Position numbers and translations under genes: made by a program. Under the pieces are notes generated by a model that made no database searches, was not told the origin of the DNA, and worked only from the letters and a program-made list of their open reading frames with translations. This document shows positions 1 through 11,056 of a stretch of DNA of 36,267 bases, in pieces. This stretch comes from Porogramme epimiltina (Eukaryota > Basidiomycota > Agaricomycetes > Polyporales > Polyporaceae), in contig FTLJ01000146.1 of assembly GCA_900155495.1 (NCBI GenBank), positions 1 to 36,267 on the forward strand, given 5' to 3'. Position 1 is the first letter of the stretch; the number at the start of each line of letters is the position of its first letter.

Positions 1-60
1 ACATATTCGAAGGATGGAGCAGAGGTGTGCTACTGGCCAGAGATACAGATTTGTGTATAA
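1..60 (+). CDS. 3' end of a paralogue of the 271-residue gene at 11057
   Basis: The first 60 bases read as 19 codons plus a TAA stop. They match the last residues of the protein at 11057-11872 with one visible difference (Ser for Leu near the start); the shared tail includes CYWPEIQICV. The rest of the gene lies to the left of the window, so whether it is whole cannot be judged. The sequence after the stop also continues to match the sequence after 11872, so this is the edge of the large duplication and not an isolated short match. Function unknown. Confidence 0.7.
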   Translation, partial: TYSKDGAEVCYWPEIQICV

Positions 61-2512
61 GGGCTATGCCTCGGTGATCGTGTTCATAAGACTTGTGCTC
101 AGTGTAGACTCGTATCGTACGCCAAGATAGAAAAAGAATGAATATCGTATTTCTTCATCTAGCGGTGACCCCTACACTAACGAAACAAACCTCTCTCTCC
201 TCGCACCCCACGTACTTCTGCACAAGTGCGCTGATGTGATTCACGTGTTCGAAAATATGTGCGAAGGAGAGTACGATACAGTGAGAATATCGCTGTGAGC
301 AGCACTCAACGGGACGTTGAAGCAGAAGAGATACCACGATGCAATGTGTGCAATCATGGATAGTGCAGCGGGAATGGGTGAAGACACAGACAAAAACAAC
401 CATACTTACATCTCGTGATCCCAGCGTCCGACGGCAGACTTCCTGAGTCGAGGGTGAGGGCCCAGAGCGTCGTCAGAATGGTCCGCTAGCACGCGAGCTC
501 GGAGAGGTTGAAGATGATGCTTCTTGCACCTAGGTTCCAGCCATATTTGTGACCTATCAAAGACCGCCCCGAGCTTCCCAAAACCGAAGACGACTCCGTT
601 CCTGGAGGCAGTAGGGTGTGTAGTTAACATGTCGCAACTAGAATGCCGTCGGCTCGGTCAGAATGAGCGGCACATCGTCGGGGGGAGCAATAGTGATCGA
701 AGGAGAACGGAGGGCTTGGGACAGTGAGGGACTGTGGGTGGAAAAGGCATAAATACGTACTATGAAAGACTGCTCAGAGCTCGTGAAAGCGTCGCCCTAT
801 GGGGAGCAGCGATGCATTGCTGGGGTCCCGGGGGAGTAGGGACTCTCGCAATCTTCCCCTAAGGGGCGCGACTTGGAAGGAGTTGAGCATAGAGGTGTCT
901 GTGTATCTGAAAGTAGCGCATAGACATACGGACAAGGGCGCAAGGCCTCGGCAAGGCGGGACCCAATAACTGTGCACTGTGAGCCTTCCGAGTCAGGCTG
1001 GCCGCTGGCGCGCACATAGGACGAGAGCGCTGGGGCGCGCAAGGCTGATAGACCCGCAGAGAGAACAGCCCGCCCGCGTCTCAGCCACGCCTTGGACGCG
1101 CATCGTAACGGAGGGTCATAACTGCGTAGAGAAGTCAGCGGTACGAGGAAAACATGTGGATCACTGGCCAGAGAGCCCACGGCCAGCGCTAGCGCCCCGC
1201 AGGCGCCCGAAGAAATCGGAGTGTTAGGCGCTCGTTCCAGCCAGTTGAGACGAGCACGGTACGCCCCGGCATATCTTGCATTCCCTCCCTACCACTACCC
1301 CCAAGACATTCCATGTTTCGATCCTGCCATATGGCCATTGCGTATGCGTGCTTTGCTTCCCTTCATTCTCTCCGGAAAAGGCAACATGCGCACGGAGGTC
1401 GTACCCTCGCGAAAGCCTTGGCAACCTCGGCTGCGTGACGACACGACGAGGACACGACAAAGGGCACAGGTGCGTACCCATGCAACATCGTACGTGAGAA
1501 TGTTTACGCTGACTCGGTTACTGCAGCTCCGTCTATGCTCGTGTTGATTGGTCCACGCCGTTGTCCCTCATTCTCCTCGGGCATCACCAACCTGGGGGTT
1601 TCTGAAAACGTTGCCATGTTGATCCAGTGGATGACGTTGTGTTGAACCTAAGCAACAAGAGGCGTAAAGGCGAGGTCTCATCTCGTGCGCAAGTACGTTC
1701 ATTCTTGTCTGTTCCCTCTGTTCACCGCATCGCCCCAACCATTTTTCTGAACTATCAGCCGTAGTTTGGCTCCCCCTTGACATCCCCGTTCATGTCCGCC
1801 TTATCACACATGCCGTTACATCCGCTCTGCCTACGGCCCCTTTGACACGCGCACCGTAGGGGGAGTTGTCACAACTTTTCCCCTTCATGTGACTCAGTGA
1901 TCTGTGGAGGTCAGGGCTGGCCGCCTCAACGTCCCGCTCGGCTTCCCACAAGGGGACAGCGAAGTACTTGCCTAATCACCACCCGGGTCACACGCGACCG
2001 ATGGTATCGCGTAGCCTACTCGCTGCGGAAGAGCGTTGCTGAATACGGTGGAGCTTACTACTGGATGTGATGTCTTGGGGCGGGAAAGCTTACGCATGAG
2101 GCGCTGGTCTGGTCTTAACCTGGCGGTTTGACGGCGTGATAGTTACAGCATTCACGTTAGGGACGCGCAATCGATTACAAACTATCTGTTGCTTACTACC
2201 ACTTCTATACACAATTGAAGCAACGTCCCTTCCTTGTTGTTGCGCACTCCGCTGTTTTGGCGAAGCCCTGGCACCACGCGGACCCGTTTCGACAGGGCCT
2301 ACACGTAAACCAGGGACGCTCAAGCCACATTACCGCCCATAAAACACCGATGAGTAATGTGGCCAGTGAGCTAACTCGTATATGGATGATGGGCTGTGTC
2401 TTAGGATTCCTCGACGGTCTGGGGGGCAAGAGTGGTGTCATCGCCTTTGCTCCCTCACCCCTTCACCCATACCCCCACTGCAGTCCCGTCTCAATTATTC
2501 AAGACTACAACC
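61..2512. other. Spacer without a recognisable gene (duplicated at 11873-14086)
   Basis: No convincing gene was found. Most of it matches the spacer upstream of 14087, with best agreement near 150-290, 780-1240 and 1370-1500. Stretches such as 420-780 have no counterpart there. A frame near 1221-1547 is open in both copies (108 and up to 157 codons) but has no recognisable domain and poor residue conservation, so it is not called. The last ~130 bases before the gene at 2513 are pyrimidine-rich, as is common for fungal leaders. Confidence 0.6.
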
Positions 2513-3513
2513 ATGCGCTTCGTCAAGCTCAGTCGCACTTCCCGCCGTGCTCTTCCAGGTCTGAATGCACTCAAGACCTCGCTGGAGCTTCTCAGTAAGG
2601 CAGGAAGCGCAGTGCCACCTCTGCAAGTCGTCGTGGATACTTCTCTAGAGATCGTCAAGTTCGCCGAGGTGAGCCCCGTGTATCGCTTTTACCCGATCGG
2701 AGTAGAGTCTGATGCTTAGTTACAGGCCGTGAAGAAAAATAGGAAGGAGTCCGACGAGCTAGTCAATTACGCTAGAGAGATTATTGAGGCAATCACTGAA
2801 TCGTATTCCATTATTGAAAGAGAAGACACCGGTGAACAATACGAGAAACACGTACAAGCTCTCCACAAGTGCGTGCTCCACTCCACCACAGATTCTATTC
2901 TCGTTGACATGCTTGCGAAACTCCTCTAGGACTTTGGTTGAAATTTCACAGAGGATGCAGGAGTTGACACGTTCTGGCGGCCTCATTCGGCGCATCACCC
3001 GTAAGGCAGACAACAGCGAGAAGATCGTGACAAGTCGTGCAGCGTTGGGCCGAGCCCTCGAAGTATTCAAAGTGAGCCCTGAGCGCCGCATCGTGTAGTC
3101 AGACTCGCCGCTCGCGTCCTGACACTCATTATCACCTGCCCAGATCAAGAATGGCGCCCACAACTATCGCCACATCATGGTCGAGCTCCGCGCTGTGAAG
3201 GCACTCGTAGCTGGTGCACGTCCGCATACAGCTCCGAACAGCGATATTGCTCGCGTCGAAGGCCCTAGCAATTCGGGTGGCATTGTCATTGTTCATCCCA
3301 GGCCGTATCATCCCTTTCGGCGACAACAGTTTCTAATGCCCCGCATCGCAAAGGTGAGGGAAAGTGGCAACTGCCTCCTTTTTGCTTCGAAAGATTGACA
3401 GCACTGCATTTTGACAGCGTGAGAAGGCGGCCTTTTTTTTTTTTGACCTGCGGGGACATGAAACACAGTGTCACTACCATCAGCAACCACCGCATTTCCT
3501 TCTATGTATTTAG
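2513..3513 (+). CDS. Stand-alone helical-bundle protein (fungal MLKL/HeLo-like N-terminal domain), copy A
   Basis: Five-exon model: 2513-2668, 2726-2868, 2930-3071, 3144-3353, 3418-3513, giving 248 residues. The protein is amphipathic-helical. A conserved N-terminal block includes LPGLNALKTSLELLSKAG, then a K/N/E-rich helix, then a block resembling the basic RSGGLIRR stretch in the other copies. This layout matches the helical N-terminal domain placed before NACHT or repeat domains in many agaricomycete NLR-like proteins, related to MLKL four-helix bundles (family knowledge). No NACHT, repeat or kinase domain follows, so the protein appears to be the bundle alone plus a basic tail. The last exon starts after a TGACAG acceptor and crosses a run of 12 T that encodes Phe; its frame depends on that run. 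Paralogues lie at 14087 and 21797. Role in membrane damage or cell death is inference. Confidence 0.7.
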
Positions 3514-4499
3514 GGCATTGCAATTAGTGATCTGATTTGCAAGCGCGCGCAATTGACGGCAATTACTTACAACCGGTGCGCGAGATTGGAAACCGCCCTA
3601 AGCGGTTGTAATGCGGTGGGCCGTATTGGGACAACTCGCAATGTACGGGGGGTATTGGGACGGATTGTGACCTATTGCGAGCCAACAAGATGTGTTGTGG
3701 TAGCTAGAATCAGTCATGATAATAAAGTTCACAGCTGAGGTATATGCGACATAATGTTGTTATCCTTCACTGTCAGCTCCATCCTCTGCACCTACAAACG
3801 CAGCATACGGCTGCTCCCCATTTGTGAATGAGAACTCCGGGCCCCCCGCCGCTGCCGCTGTGGGGCATGCGGCGAACAGCGCACCCGTGTACGCGCTGTC
3901 GAATAGGCGCCAAAATCGCGCCATTCCGGCGCTTGTCGACTTAGAGATTTTCACGGTGTGCGTCTTGACCTCCTCCGCCTCTGTCTCCTTCCTCTACCTC
4001 ACCTCCCTTCAACAGTTCTTTGGCGCCATTACAGACCAATTTACAAGCACAATATACTCGAGTTAAGTATTCACATATGATTCGGAAGGGGGATCGAAGC
4101 TTGTCACGTTAGCCGCGGGTGGAGTGGGAGGAGGCATGATGGATGGCGCGCGCAGGGACCTCCCAGGACCCACCCGGACGGCGGATGCGAGCTGCCAGCG
4201 ACCGTGCAGGTGAACCGCCCAGGCTCAGGCTTTTTCCTCCGCACAAGACCCCGCCCCCTCCGTGCACCGTCATAAACCCCGGCCACGCAAGGTGTGCGCC
4301 CCAGCCTCGCCCGCTCCTGCCGTCCTGCTCCCCCTGCGCTCGCCTAGATATCCCCCTCCGCCGGGTTTTGTTCCCCCCACGACAAAATCTCAACCCGCGA
4401 CGATCCACAGCTAGAACCCCTCCGCCAGATCTTCTCGCCCCCGCGACCTCGAGCTACTAAATTGACACGACCCCTACGCCCGCCGCGCACTCCTTCAAG
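3514..4499. other. Spacer upstream of the PalI-like gene, unit-1 specific
   Basis: From about 3520 this sequence has no counterpart in the second copy of the duplication. Positions 3540-3740 contain repeated short TCGCAAT and ATTGCGA words in both orientations. Similar words recur at 5560-5720 on the other side of the PalI-like gene, which hints at, but does not prove, a flanking inverted repeat. From 4100 to 4499 the sequence is GC-rich and then pyrimidine-rich and probably includes the promoter and leader of the gene at 4500. No TATA box was seen. Confidence 0.5.
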
Positions 4500-5345
4500 A
4501 TGCCCCGACTGTTCCACGTCCCCGGTGTCATCTTTCTCTTCTGCGCATTTGTCCTCATCTTCCTCGTCTCCATCTCCCTCCCCTACATCACCGTCCTCGA
4601 CTTTGTCCGCGTCTACTTCCACGCCGGAAACCCGACTGTGGGCTCTGACGCCAATGCTGTAAACGAGCTGTGCGTGAGTATTTTCCTATTCGCGCATGCG
4701 GTGTTCTCTGACAACTTCTTGTGTGCCCTTTGTAGTTTGGTACCTGGTGAGTGACCCTGCCTACATTGCGTCACAGCGCGGTGGAGAGCTAAACAGACGC
4801 GTCGCACAGGGCGAGCTGTCGGTACGAAAACACCGGCGTCCGCGGCTGCAACGCCGCCCACAACGCCTACTCCACCACCGTCTTCGCCGGCTACAACAAA
4901 GACGACTTCGTCAACATCGGGCCCTCCTGGACGCGCGGCCTTGTCATCCACCCCGTCGGTGCGCCCTCTCCCTCCCCCTTCCCTCCGCACAACCTGAGAC
5001 TCACTGCCGCGCCGCGCACGTACAGCGACGGGCGTGACGCTCGTCGTATTCCTCCTCTCGCTCTCGACGCACGTCACCATGACGCTCCTCGCGTCGCTCA
5101 CGTCCTTCCTCGTTGCGGCGCTCGCGCTCATCGCATTCGCCGTCGACATCACGCTCTTCATGTTCGTCAAGCACGAGATAGGCAAGCTCAACGGTGTCGA
5201 CGCCAGCACCGACACCGCACCTGGTGAGTTCCCCTTCCTTCCGGCGCAGCGGCGCCTCCCTTCCATGCCTGCCCCCGCTAAGTGCGCTCATATACGCCCC
5301 TATTAAACAGGTCTATGCCTCATTCAAGCTCAACCCTTTCAGTAG
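4500..5345 (+). CDS. SUR7/PalI-family-like membrane protein, lacking the last membrane segment
   Basis: Five exons: 4500-4673, 4736-4746 (only 11 nt), 4810-4958, 5026-5223, 5311-5345, giving 188 residues. Residues 10-33 form a first hydrophobic segment. The 11-nt exon supplies FGTW, as in the family's F-G-x-W motif, flanked by cysteines at 58 and 65. Residues 115-159 contain two more hydrophobic segments separated by a short polar turn and followed by FVKHEIGKL, typical of the third segment's cytosolic end. SUR7/PalI proteins act at the plasma membrane in eisosome organisation or pH sensing (family knowledge). They normally carry a fourth segment after a Pro/Gly turn; here the frame closes after a short tail, so the protein is truncated or the last exon is misplaced. 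It lies in a 2.6-kb stretch missing from the second duplication copy. Confidence 0.8.
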
Positions 5346-6185
5346 TTAAGCGTTATGGGGTCGTGCACGCGTGCGCGGGTATCGGTAGTTGTAGCTATGT
5401 GTATTCGTAGATGTATAATATATTTGTTCTACTTAATGAGCCCGCTGTGAGTAAATCAATGCCCGAACCCCCACCATTTTTGAAATAGCTCTTGCAAGGG
5501 GTAGAACCAGTTCCAATCCTCACCAATTGCTTGCCCAGATGGAAATCCGTCTCAATCCCTCGTCCTCATTGTGAGTGATTTGGGGCGGATTGCAAGTCGG
5601 GCCCCATGTATTGCGATCAATTCCGGTATATCGCAATGGTCAAATAAGCAACGCGATATAGGCCCTATTATTTTGGCGATTTATACCATTGTAAGCGATT
5701 TCCGCCACTTCCAATACACACCAAGTTTTTGTCGTGTCTGCTGATGACCAAGATGATGCACTGGTACGAGACTTCTCCGATGACAGAATCCTAGTACACC
5801 TTATCATTCTTGACCCGTTATCCTAGTCTTTTTCCAGGCAGCGCCGGTTGAGGATTGTAACTACCGTATGACATTGTGTATATCACCCAGATAAAATCCA
5901 GTTGCTTCTTGAACCTGTGCGTAATAATGGACATATGCGCATTCTCCTGAGCGCACCTGTTTGCCTCTGTGTCCGCCGATAATCAGTCACTTGGTGCTAG
6001 TTGGGTCGCTAAACACCGCTTGGATTACGGCAACATGTGCCCTTAGCATACCTAGGACATGGAGGTTCATCAGGACAAGCAGGTCGTCTCGTCTCAGCGC
6101 GTTCAGACGGCCACTCCATGGACATTGCCGAACCCCACAGTCGCCATTCAATATTCATCGGTCCCTGTGCTCACAATCTGTCTCC
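5346..6185. other. Spacer downstream of the PalI-like gene
   Basis: No gene was seen. Positions 5540-5720 are rich in repeated CGCAAT, ATTGCGA and GCGAT words in both orientations, like 3540-3740. Similarity to the region downstream of the second P450 resumes at about 6120-6130, which marks the right edge of the unit-1-specific segment. Confidence 0.45.
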
Positions 6186-7943
6186 AAGTGCGACCTCAAG
6201 CATTTCCCGAGCATCCGGAAAGCGCGAGGCCATCTCGCACCTGAACGGCTCAGGTCTACTAATGCCCGTACAAACAGCACCCAACGGGGACAACCTCACT
6301 CCCGTCCGCGTTGCGCGCCCTGCGGATGTCGAGCGCCCACAAGACCGTCGCGATCCCGATGAAGAGCGCCTGAAGGCTTCGCAAAGTGCATCCCGACGCA
6401 GTTCCTACGTCCCGCACCCTCTATCAGCATGCGCGCCGAGCTACGAGAGGACGATAGCGGCTTACCGCCTGCCGAAGCCGAAGGAGACGTGGCCCATCTC
6501 GTGCGTGGGGCTGCGGTAATTGGCCGCGCCTGCGCGCGCTTGCACGCGCTCGCGCCCGCCCGCAAGCGCCTGTGCGCGCCGCTTCAGTCCCTTCGCGCGC
6601 GCCGTTCTGAATTGACAACGAGGAGACAAATATCTATCACAGATGTCTACTGGTGTATAGACCATAAATGTACGTGCTACTTGATCTTACTGAAGGAGAA
6701 CCATGTTATTAGCAGATAATTCAGTCATTGAGAGGACTCTATGGGCCATACGGTCATCACTACTTCTACTTGCAGTTATTAAGGTGGTGGTTTGGATCAA
6801 TGGTGTACGCTGCGTGTCGGGCGGCGCGACGTCGGCCCTGCCGGCGGCATCGAGGAAGCGTTTGAGCAGGAAATGCTCAGGCTCTGGATAGACAGCGTGG
6901 TCGTGGTGCATGCCCGAGACATTGGCAATCACGGTCGTTCCCTTTGGGATGAAGTAGCCTTCGTACCAGTCGTGCTGTGCATGGACACATGTTAGCGAGG
7001 CGCGCGTGATGGGTTACGTCAGAGGCGTGCACGAACCTCATTGACGCGATGCGGGCCAGCTTTCGAGAATTGGACCAGTTCAGGGTGGATATATGCACCC
7101 ATTAAATACAAGGGACGTACCGAGTGGTTCGACGCGATCATCCTGTATGAGTACTCATTATTCGATGCCCTGCGCGCGTCTGAAACCAAACTGGCACGTA
7201 CTGTCTCAGGTCATCCTGCCAGTGCTCGGGGCGCGAGAGCAGATCGAGGACCGTCAGCCGCGCTTCCCTCGTCTGCATGGGCCGGTATTGTTCCGCCGCC
7301 TGGGGGCCGAAGCTGTCATGGACCGCTCGACGCATTTCTCTCCGTCTGAAAAAAAGGTCTTCAACCCCAGGAGTAGCGCTGGGCGCCACGAAGCTCACCT
7401 GCTTCCGTAGATGAATGCCAGGAAGTAACCCCCGGTGAGGATCTCCCTCGCCATCTCCACCCGAGGACGGTCGCTATAGATGCTCGATCTACGGTCTATC
7501 AAGGCCGCACTCCGACGAACGTAAAGAAGAAGCAGTCAGTTTGTCATGCCTCTTGAACGCGTAATACAGCCTCACACACCGAAAAGGTCCGCGGCTACTT
7601 TGTGGGTATTCAGCACAACGACGGGCTCCCCGGCCACGTCAAGCGTGAATATCGGCCCTGGAAGTAAGAGTCAATGACATACACCCATTAAAGGGGCAGC
7701 GGTGCCGCCCGGGAGCGTAAATCGAGGCGACTCACCATATTGTCGGCCCCACTCTGTGAACTTAACCCAGGGCATGTTGGTGGGAATTTGGAAGATGTTC
7801 CCCAAGAGCGGCAGTCCTGGTGGGCCAGGCGGCATCTTCTGCTTCCTGGCCGACGCGCGAAAGATGTGTCCGAGGACATATACGATCGCAATGACAGAGA
7901 GCGCGTGGAAGAGGCGGGCTTGATCGAGGCTGGAGACGTCCAT
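6186..7943 (-). pseudogene. Cytochrome P450 pseudogene (paralogue of 15429-17709)
   Basis: The N-terminal exon is well preserved (start at 7943; membrane anchor, then MPPGPPGLPLLGN and FTEWGRQYG). Exons for the next ~180 residues are recognisable. At 7127/7128 about 730 bp present in the intact copy (16151-16880) are missing. That removes most of the exons coding for the middle of the protein, including the I-helix Thr motif and the ExxR motif. Exon 10 (W-Y-E-G-Y-F...) is present but is split from its heme-binding end by a ~309-bp insertion at 6508-6816. The heme motif with its Cys survives (FGFGRR then CVGMHFAK), but about 4 extra bases just after it shift the frame, and the final exon has stops. 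It cannot make a working P450. It lies in the same orientation and context as the intact copy, so the gene decayed after the duplication. Confidence 0.9.
6508..6816. mobile_element. ~309-bp insertion inside the P450 pseudogene
   Basis: Compared with the intact P450 at 15429-17709, this block interrupts exon 10 between the PPDT and HEMGHVSFG codons. The 6-bp word TGCGTG stands at both edges (6502-6507 and 6811-6816), as a target-site duplication would. The left third is very GC-rich with repeated GCGCGC words; the right part is AT-rich. No open frame, no clear terminal inverted repeat and no poly-A tail were found, so the element type is unknown. Confidence 0.55.
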
Positions 7944-10580
7944 GGGCCTGTGAAGTCGGGGCGTTGACGGTTAGTGCAAGGGAAGCAGATATTTCAGAAA
8001 GCTCGAGGGCTTCCAGGACTACTCGCCTCTTCGACGTTATATCTAGGCCAGCTGGAGAATTCGTTGCCCGCCCATACGTGGCATTTTCTACCCTAGCATT
8101 TTGCAGTTCTCATGGTAGACCGGCTTCTTGGTTCCAAACGGGATCTATCAGCCAATGGAAGAGGATAATCATGGCGTCAGGAGCTGTCGGGCTTGGAAAG
8201 CGCATCCGTGGGGCGTGTTTGTGTGCTCAGGCGCGGATGGATTCGCTTCTAGCGGGTGCAAGCCACCGACGGCGTGTCATTACCGGGAAACTGTTGCCAG
8301 GTTTAGTGCGAGGAACTTACTAGTGCGATGGTAAAGCACACATAGAACCGAGGATGCCAAAGCGTGATCGTATTCCCTACGTCCGAGCGGCATGTTGAGG
8401 GGGCACACCCGAGCGGAGGAGGGTTGGTCTGGACGCGCGGCTGGGTGCGGTTTGCACGGGCGGGTGGGTGCCTGTCGGACTTGATATCCACGTGGGGGCC
8501 GCACAGCCACATCTCCGGACATCTCCGACTGCATGGCGCGATCGCTCGCAGGTGTTTCTCGTCTGCAGACGTTCATGTCTGTCTCTCCCATCTTCTCTTG
8601 TGCGCTCTCTTTATTCTCCTCCAGGGACGTCCCTTGATCCTCCCCATGGAATGCAGGGTGTACGAGAGTCGTACATGATGATGGCTCCCATCGACCACTG
8701 GATGAAAGCGCACGTGTCAGCGCTGAACCTGGGATCATAGCGCAGTGAGTGCAGACCATCCCTCATCATCGACGCCCCCCTTCTTTCCATCCACGTTTCC
8801 TCGTGACGCATTCCCATGCCCTATCGATTCTATCGGCACTCGTCAGTCACGACGATTGCTTGCGGCGGAGTGGCATCCTTCCACGACGCATGCCAGGCCC
8901 GCAGCCGCTGCGGCAGAGCTCGACACATGTCTAGTCGCTGCCGTACCACCAGGTAGTGCTGAGTTGTCGGGACGGGCTTGGTGCGCCAACGCCTCTCTCT
9001 GATGGCTGACTACGGAAGCCAACGTAGGCGACTCCGGGGACTACCTGGTACTACTTGTTGTCGAGCACGAGGGGCTTTTTCTTCTTCAGCTTCTTTCTCA
9101 GTTCGAGAATCGAGGGCTTAACGATTCCCTTTGCTTAGCTTGGGGGTGAGTATCACTTCATAGTCTACCCCGTCTCCCCAGAGGACCTAGCTGCGATACA
9201 TAACATCAATGCCGTTGCAAACGAAGACACAGTACGGTACGTCCTCCCTTGTCCTGCGTCCCCCAACAGTCTCTCCACGCCCTATCGCTTGCACTGTGGG
9301 CGATTGCTAGCCATCGTCTGCGCCGGTGGGCTTCCCTCCCGGGTCCGCAGCACAGCATCGCGATCCACGAGCGGCCAGGCACGGTCGCCGCGCTTCCTGC
9401 CTTGTACAGCGGCGCGACGGGCATGTCGCCTGATATGTGGGGACGAACCTGGGCGTTGCCCAGCGAAGTTCTACATGATGTGCCGCGAATTTCTTGCGGA
9501 GATGAAGCACTGGTGGAATCTTGCACTGATTGGATCGTATGGCAGGGGGAGCTACGCAGCGTACCTCTTGAACCCTGCCCCCATAAGGTCTCTGCTCTGC
9601 ACTTTGTGCGTGAGACCGTTTGGGCGTCCATGGACGCCTGTTGGGGTTGTGTTGTCGTGTCGTCGAGTATGAGGGGCGTGACGGTTGTCTGGTGTCCTCT
9701 TCCGCTCTTTAGCTATATGGACTCTGACGCGCCCCTCTCACATCAGGTACCATTGTTGACAGGTGCGCATCGAGTAAGAACACGGTAAGCAATCTCCGAA
9801 GTTTTCTTACATCACATGCTCATTCAAACCTCAGGATTCTATGCCGTCGTTCTCGCGAGTGTTTGCGCGGGAGCAGAGGAAATCACCGTCGCCTGCTGTG
9901 TATCGGCCACTCGACTAGCCGTCAATGTGCTGCTGTACCATATCCCCGTCTTCGATGTCTTATATCTTGATGTTTCTGAAACGGGTCATACGTACCGTGC
10001 GATGCAAAATGCCAAATTCATGTGTTCTGCTCTTTTTCCTCCCCTTGAGAGCCTAGGTACCCCCGCTCGCAGCTTACGCGTGGGCATCTCCGGCTGCCTC
10101 GGAGTCGATACACTTGCGCGCTTCTTTCTTTTCCCTCTACCACTTGCTCGGCCTCACCGTTCACCATGGTGTCCCCTCAAGCCTGTCCATGAACAACACT
10201 GCACATTAAGGTGACAAACGAATCATATTGGCGGCTGGATGAATCTGACAGGGAATGCGCCACCGATTAGAGATAGACTATGGTGACCTGTGAGTGCAAT
10301 CCCTCCGTCCAACCCCTCCCCTTTCTTTCTCCGTCAAGTATACATATATACTGCAGTATGGAGTCCATATGAGCACAATTACTTGGTATTCATTAGTTAT
10401 GACATTTGCTGACGGCCTCGCCACAAGCTTGCACAGTGGCATTTAGCGCCGTCATAGCTTATGTAAAGCCATGAGCATTGAGCCAGCGTTCGCCGACAGC
10501 GCAAGAGCCGTGGTCACCGTTCTTGCCGTGCTCAAAGCCTTGGATGTGCCTCTTTCCGTGGCTAGGAGCATGATTAGATC
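7944..10580. other. Spacer without a recognisable gene (duplicated at 17710-19860)
   Basis: Colinear with 17710-19860 up to about 10050; beyond that the copies diverge. Several exon-like pieces bounded by GT and AG are shared, for example one starting after CCCCAG at 9181 and one after CCTCAG at 9834. Their frames do not persist in both copies: a frame at 9249-9788 is interrupted in copy 2, and the frame crossing 9834-10000 is broken there by a 1-nt deletion. A decayed multi-exon gene is possible; no product is recognised. Confidence 0.45.
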
Positions 10581-10596
10581 AAATCGAGGGTAGGCG

Positions 10597-10615
10597 GTGG
10601 AGGCGTAGCCTCCAC
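10597..10615. repeat. Short perfect inverted repeat (8-bp arms)
   Basis: GTGGAGGC and its reverse complement GCCTCCAC are separated by 3 bases, giving a possible hairpin about 440 bp upstream of the gene at 11057. It lies just beyond the right edge of the first duplication copy. No function can be assigned. Confidence 0.5.
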
Positions 10616-10944
10616 AGCCTCCACTGAGGGACCCCGGCTACTTCAATTTTCGCAAAGCAGACCGCGTCGAGCAACCTAGTGGACAGTGGACACTTCTTAC
10701 GACCGGGAAGAATACATTCAGGACAAAGACAACTGCTCATCCGAGAGACCACAGCTCAATCTTTCAAACTCGTTCATAAGAAAGTATGACCAAAGCGTGT
10801 CCTCGGGTGGCGCCGCCACACTTAAAGGGACGATGTTAGCGTTAGCACTACATTCACCTCCTCTGTGGTCGCTGATTGTTTCCAGTTGAGACAAGTTGGA
10901 CGAATCGTGCAACTTTCGTGCTTGTAGCGCAGACTTCGTGTGCA

Positions 10945-10951
10945 TATAAAA
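10945..10951 (+). promoter_or_regulatory. TATA box for the gene at 11057
   Basis: A TATAAAA stands 106 bp before the start codon at 11057. Between them is a C/T-rich stretch (about 10965-11040) typical of transcription start regions in fungal genes. This is the clearest core promoter in the left half of the window. Confidence 0.55.
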
Positions 10952-11056
10952 CCCTCCAGAACGCATCCATTCTCACTTATCCCTCGACCTTCCTGCTTCT
11001 CTTCATCACATCCTCCTCACTGTTCATCCGTCACAAGTCACTCGCATTGAGAAGAC

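Larger units (their letters stand above)
1..10050. repeat. Segmental duplication, copy 1
   Basis: This block is colinear with 11813-19860 at diverged but easily recognised identity. Matching landmarks in order are: the gene end at 1-60 (11813-11872), the spacer near 780-1800 (12300-13380), the helical-bundle gene at 2513 (14087), the P450 at 6186-7943 (15429-17709), and the spacer 7944-10050 (17710-19860). The offset falls from 11.8 kb at the left to 9.8 kb at the right because of indels, chiefly a ~2.6-kb segment (about 3520-6120) present only here. The left border lies outside the window. Confidence 0.9.

Noticed and set aside
1221..1547. Open frame of 108 codons, also open in the duplicate at 12715-13188
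   Set aside because: The DNA of the two copies is similar enough that shared openness is expected; the translation has no domain and the N-terminal parts do not correspond.
4613..5266. 217-codon frame on the reverse strand
   Set aside because: It is a GC-rich shadow of the PalI-like exons, whose forward reading restores known motifs.
8745..9002. 85-codon frame conserved with 18541-18798
   Set aside because: Ala/Pro/Ser-rich translation without domain, in a spacer where nearby frames are broken between copies; retained length probably reflects recent duplication.
9249..9788. 179-codon frame that could be a protein
   Set aside because: The duplicate copy has a stop and frame changes early in the same frame, and no family is recognised.
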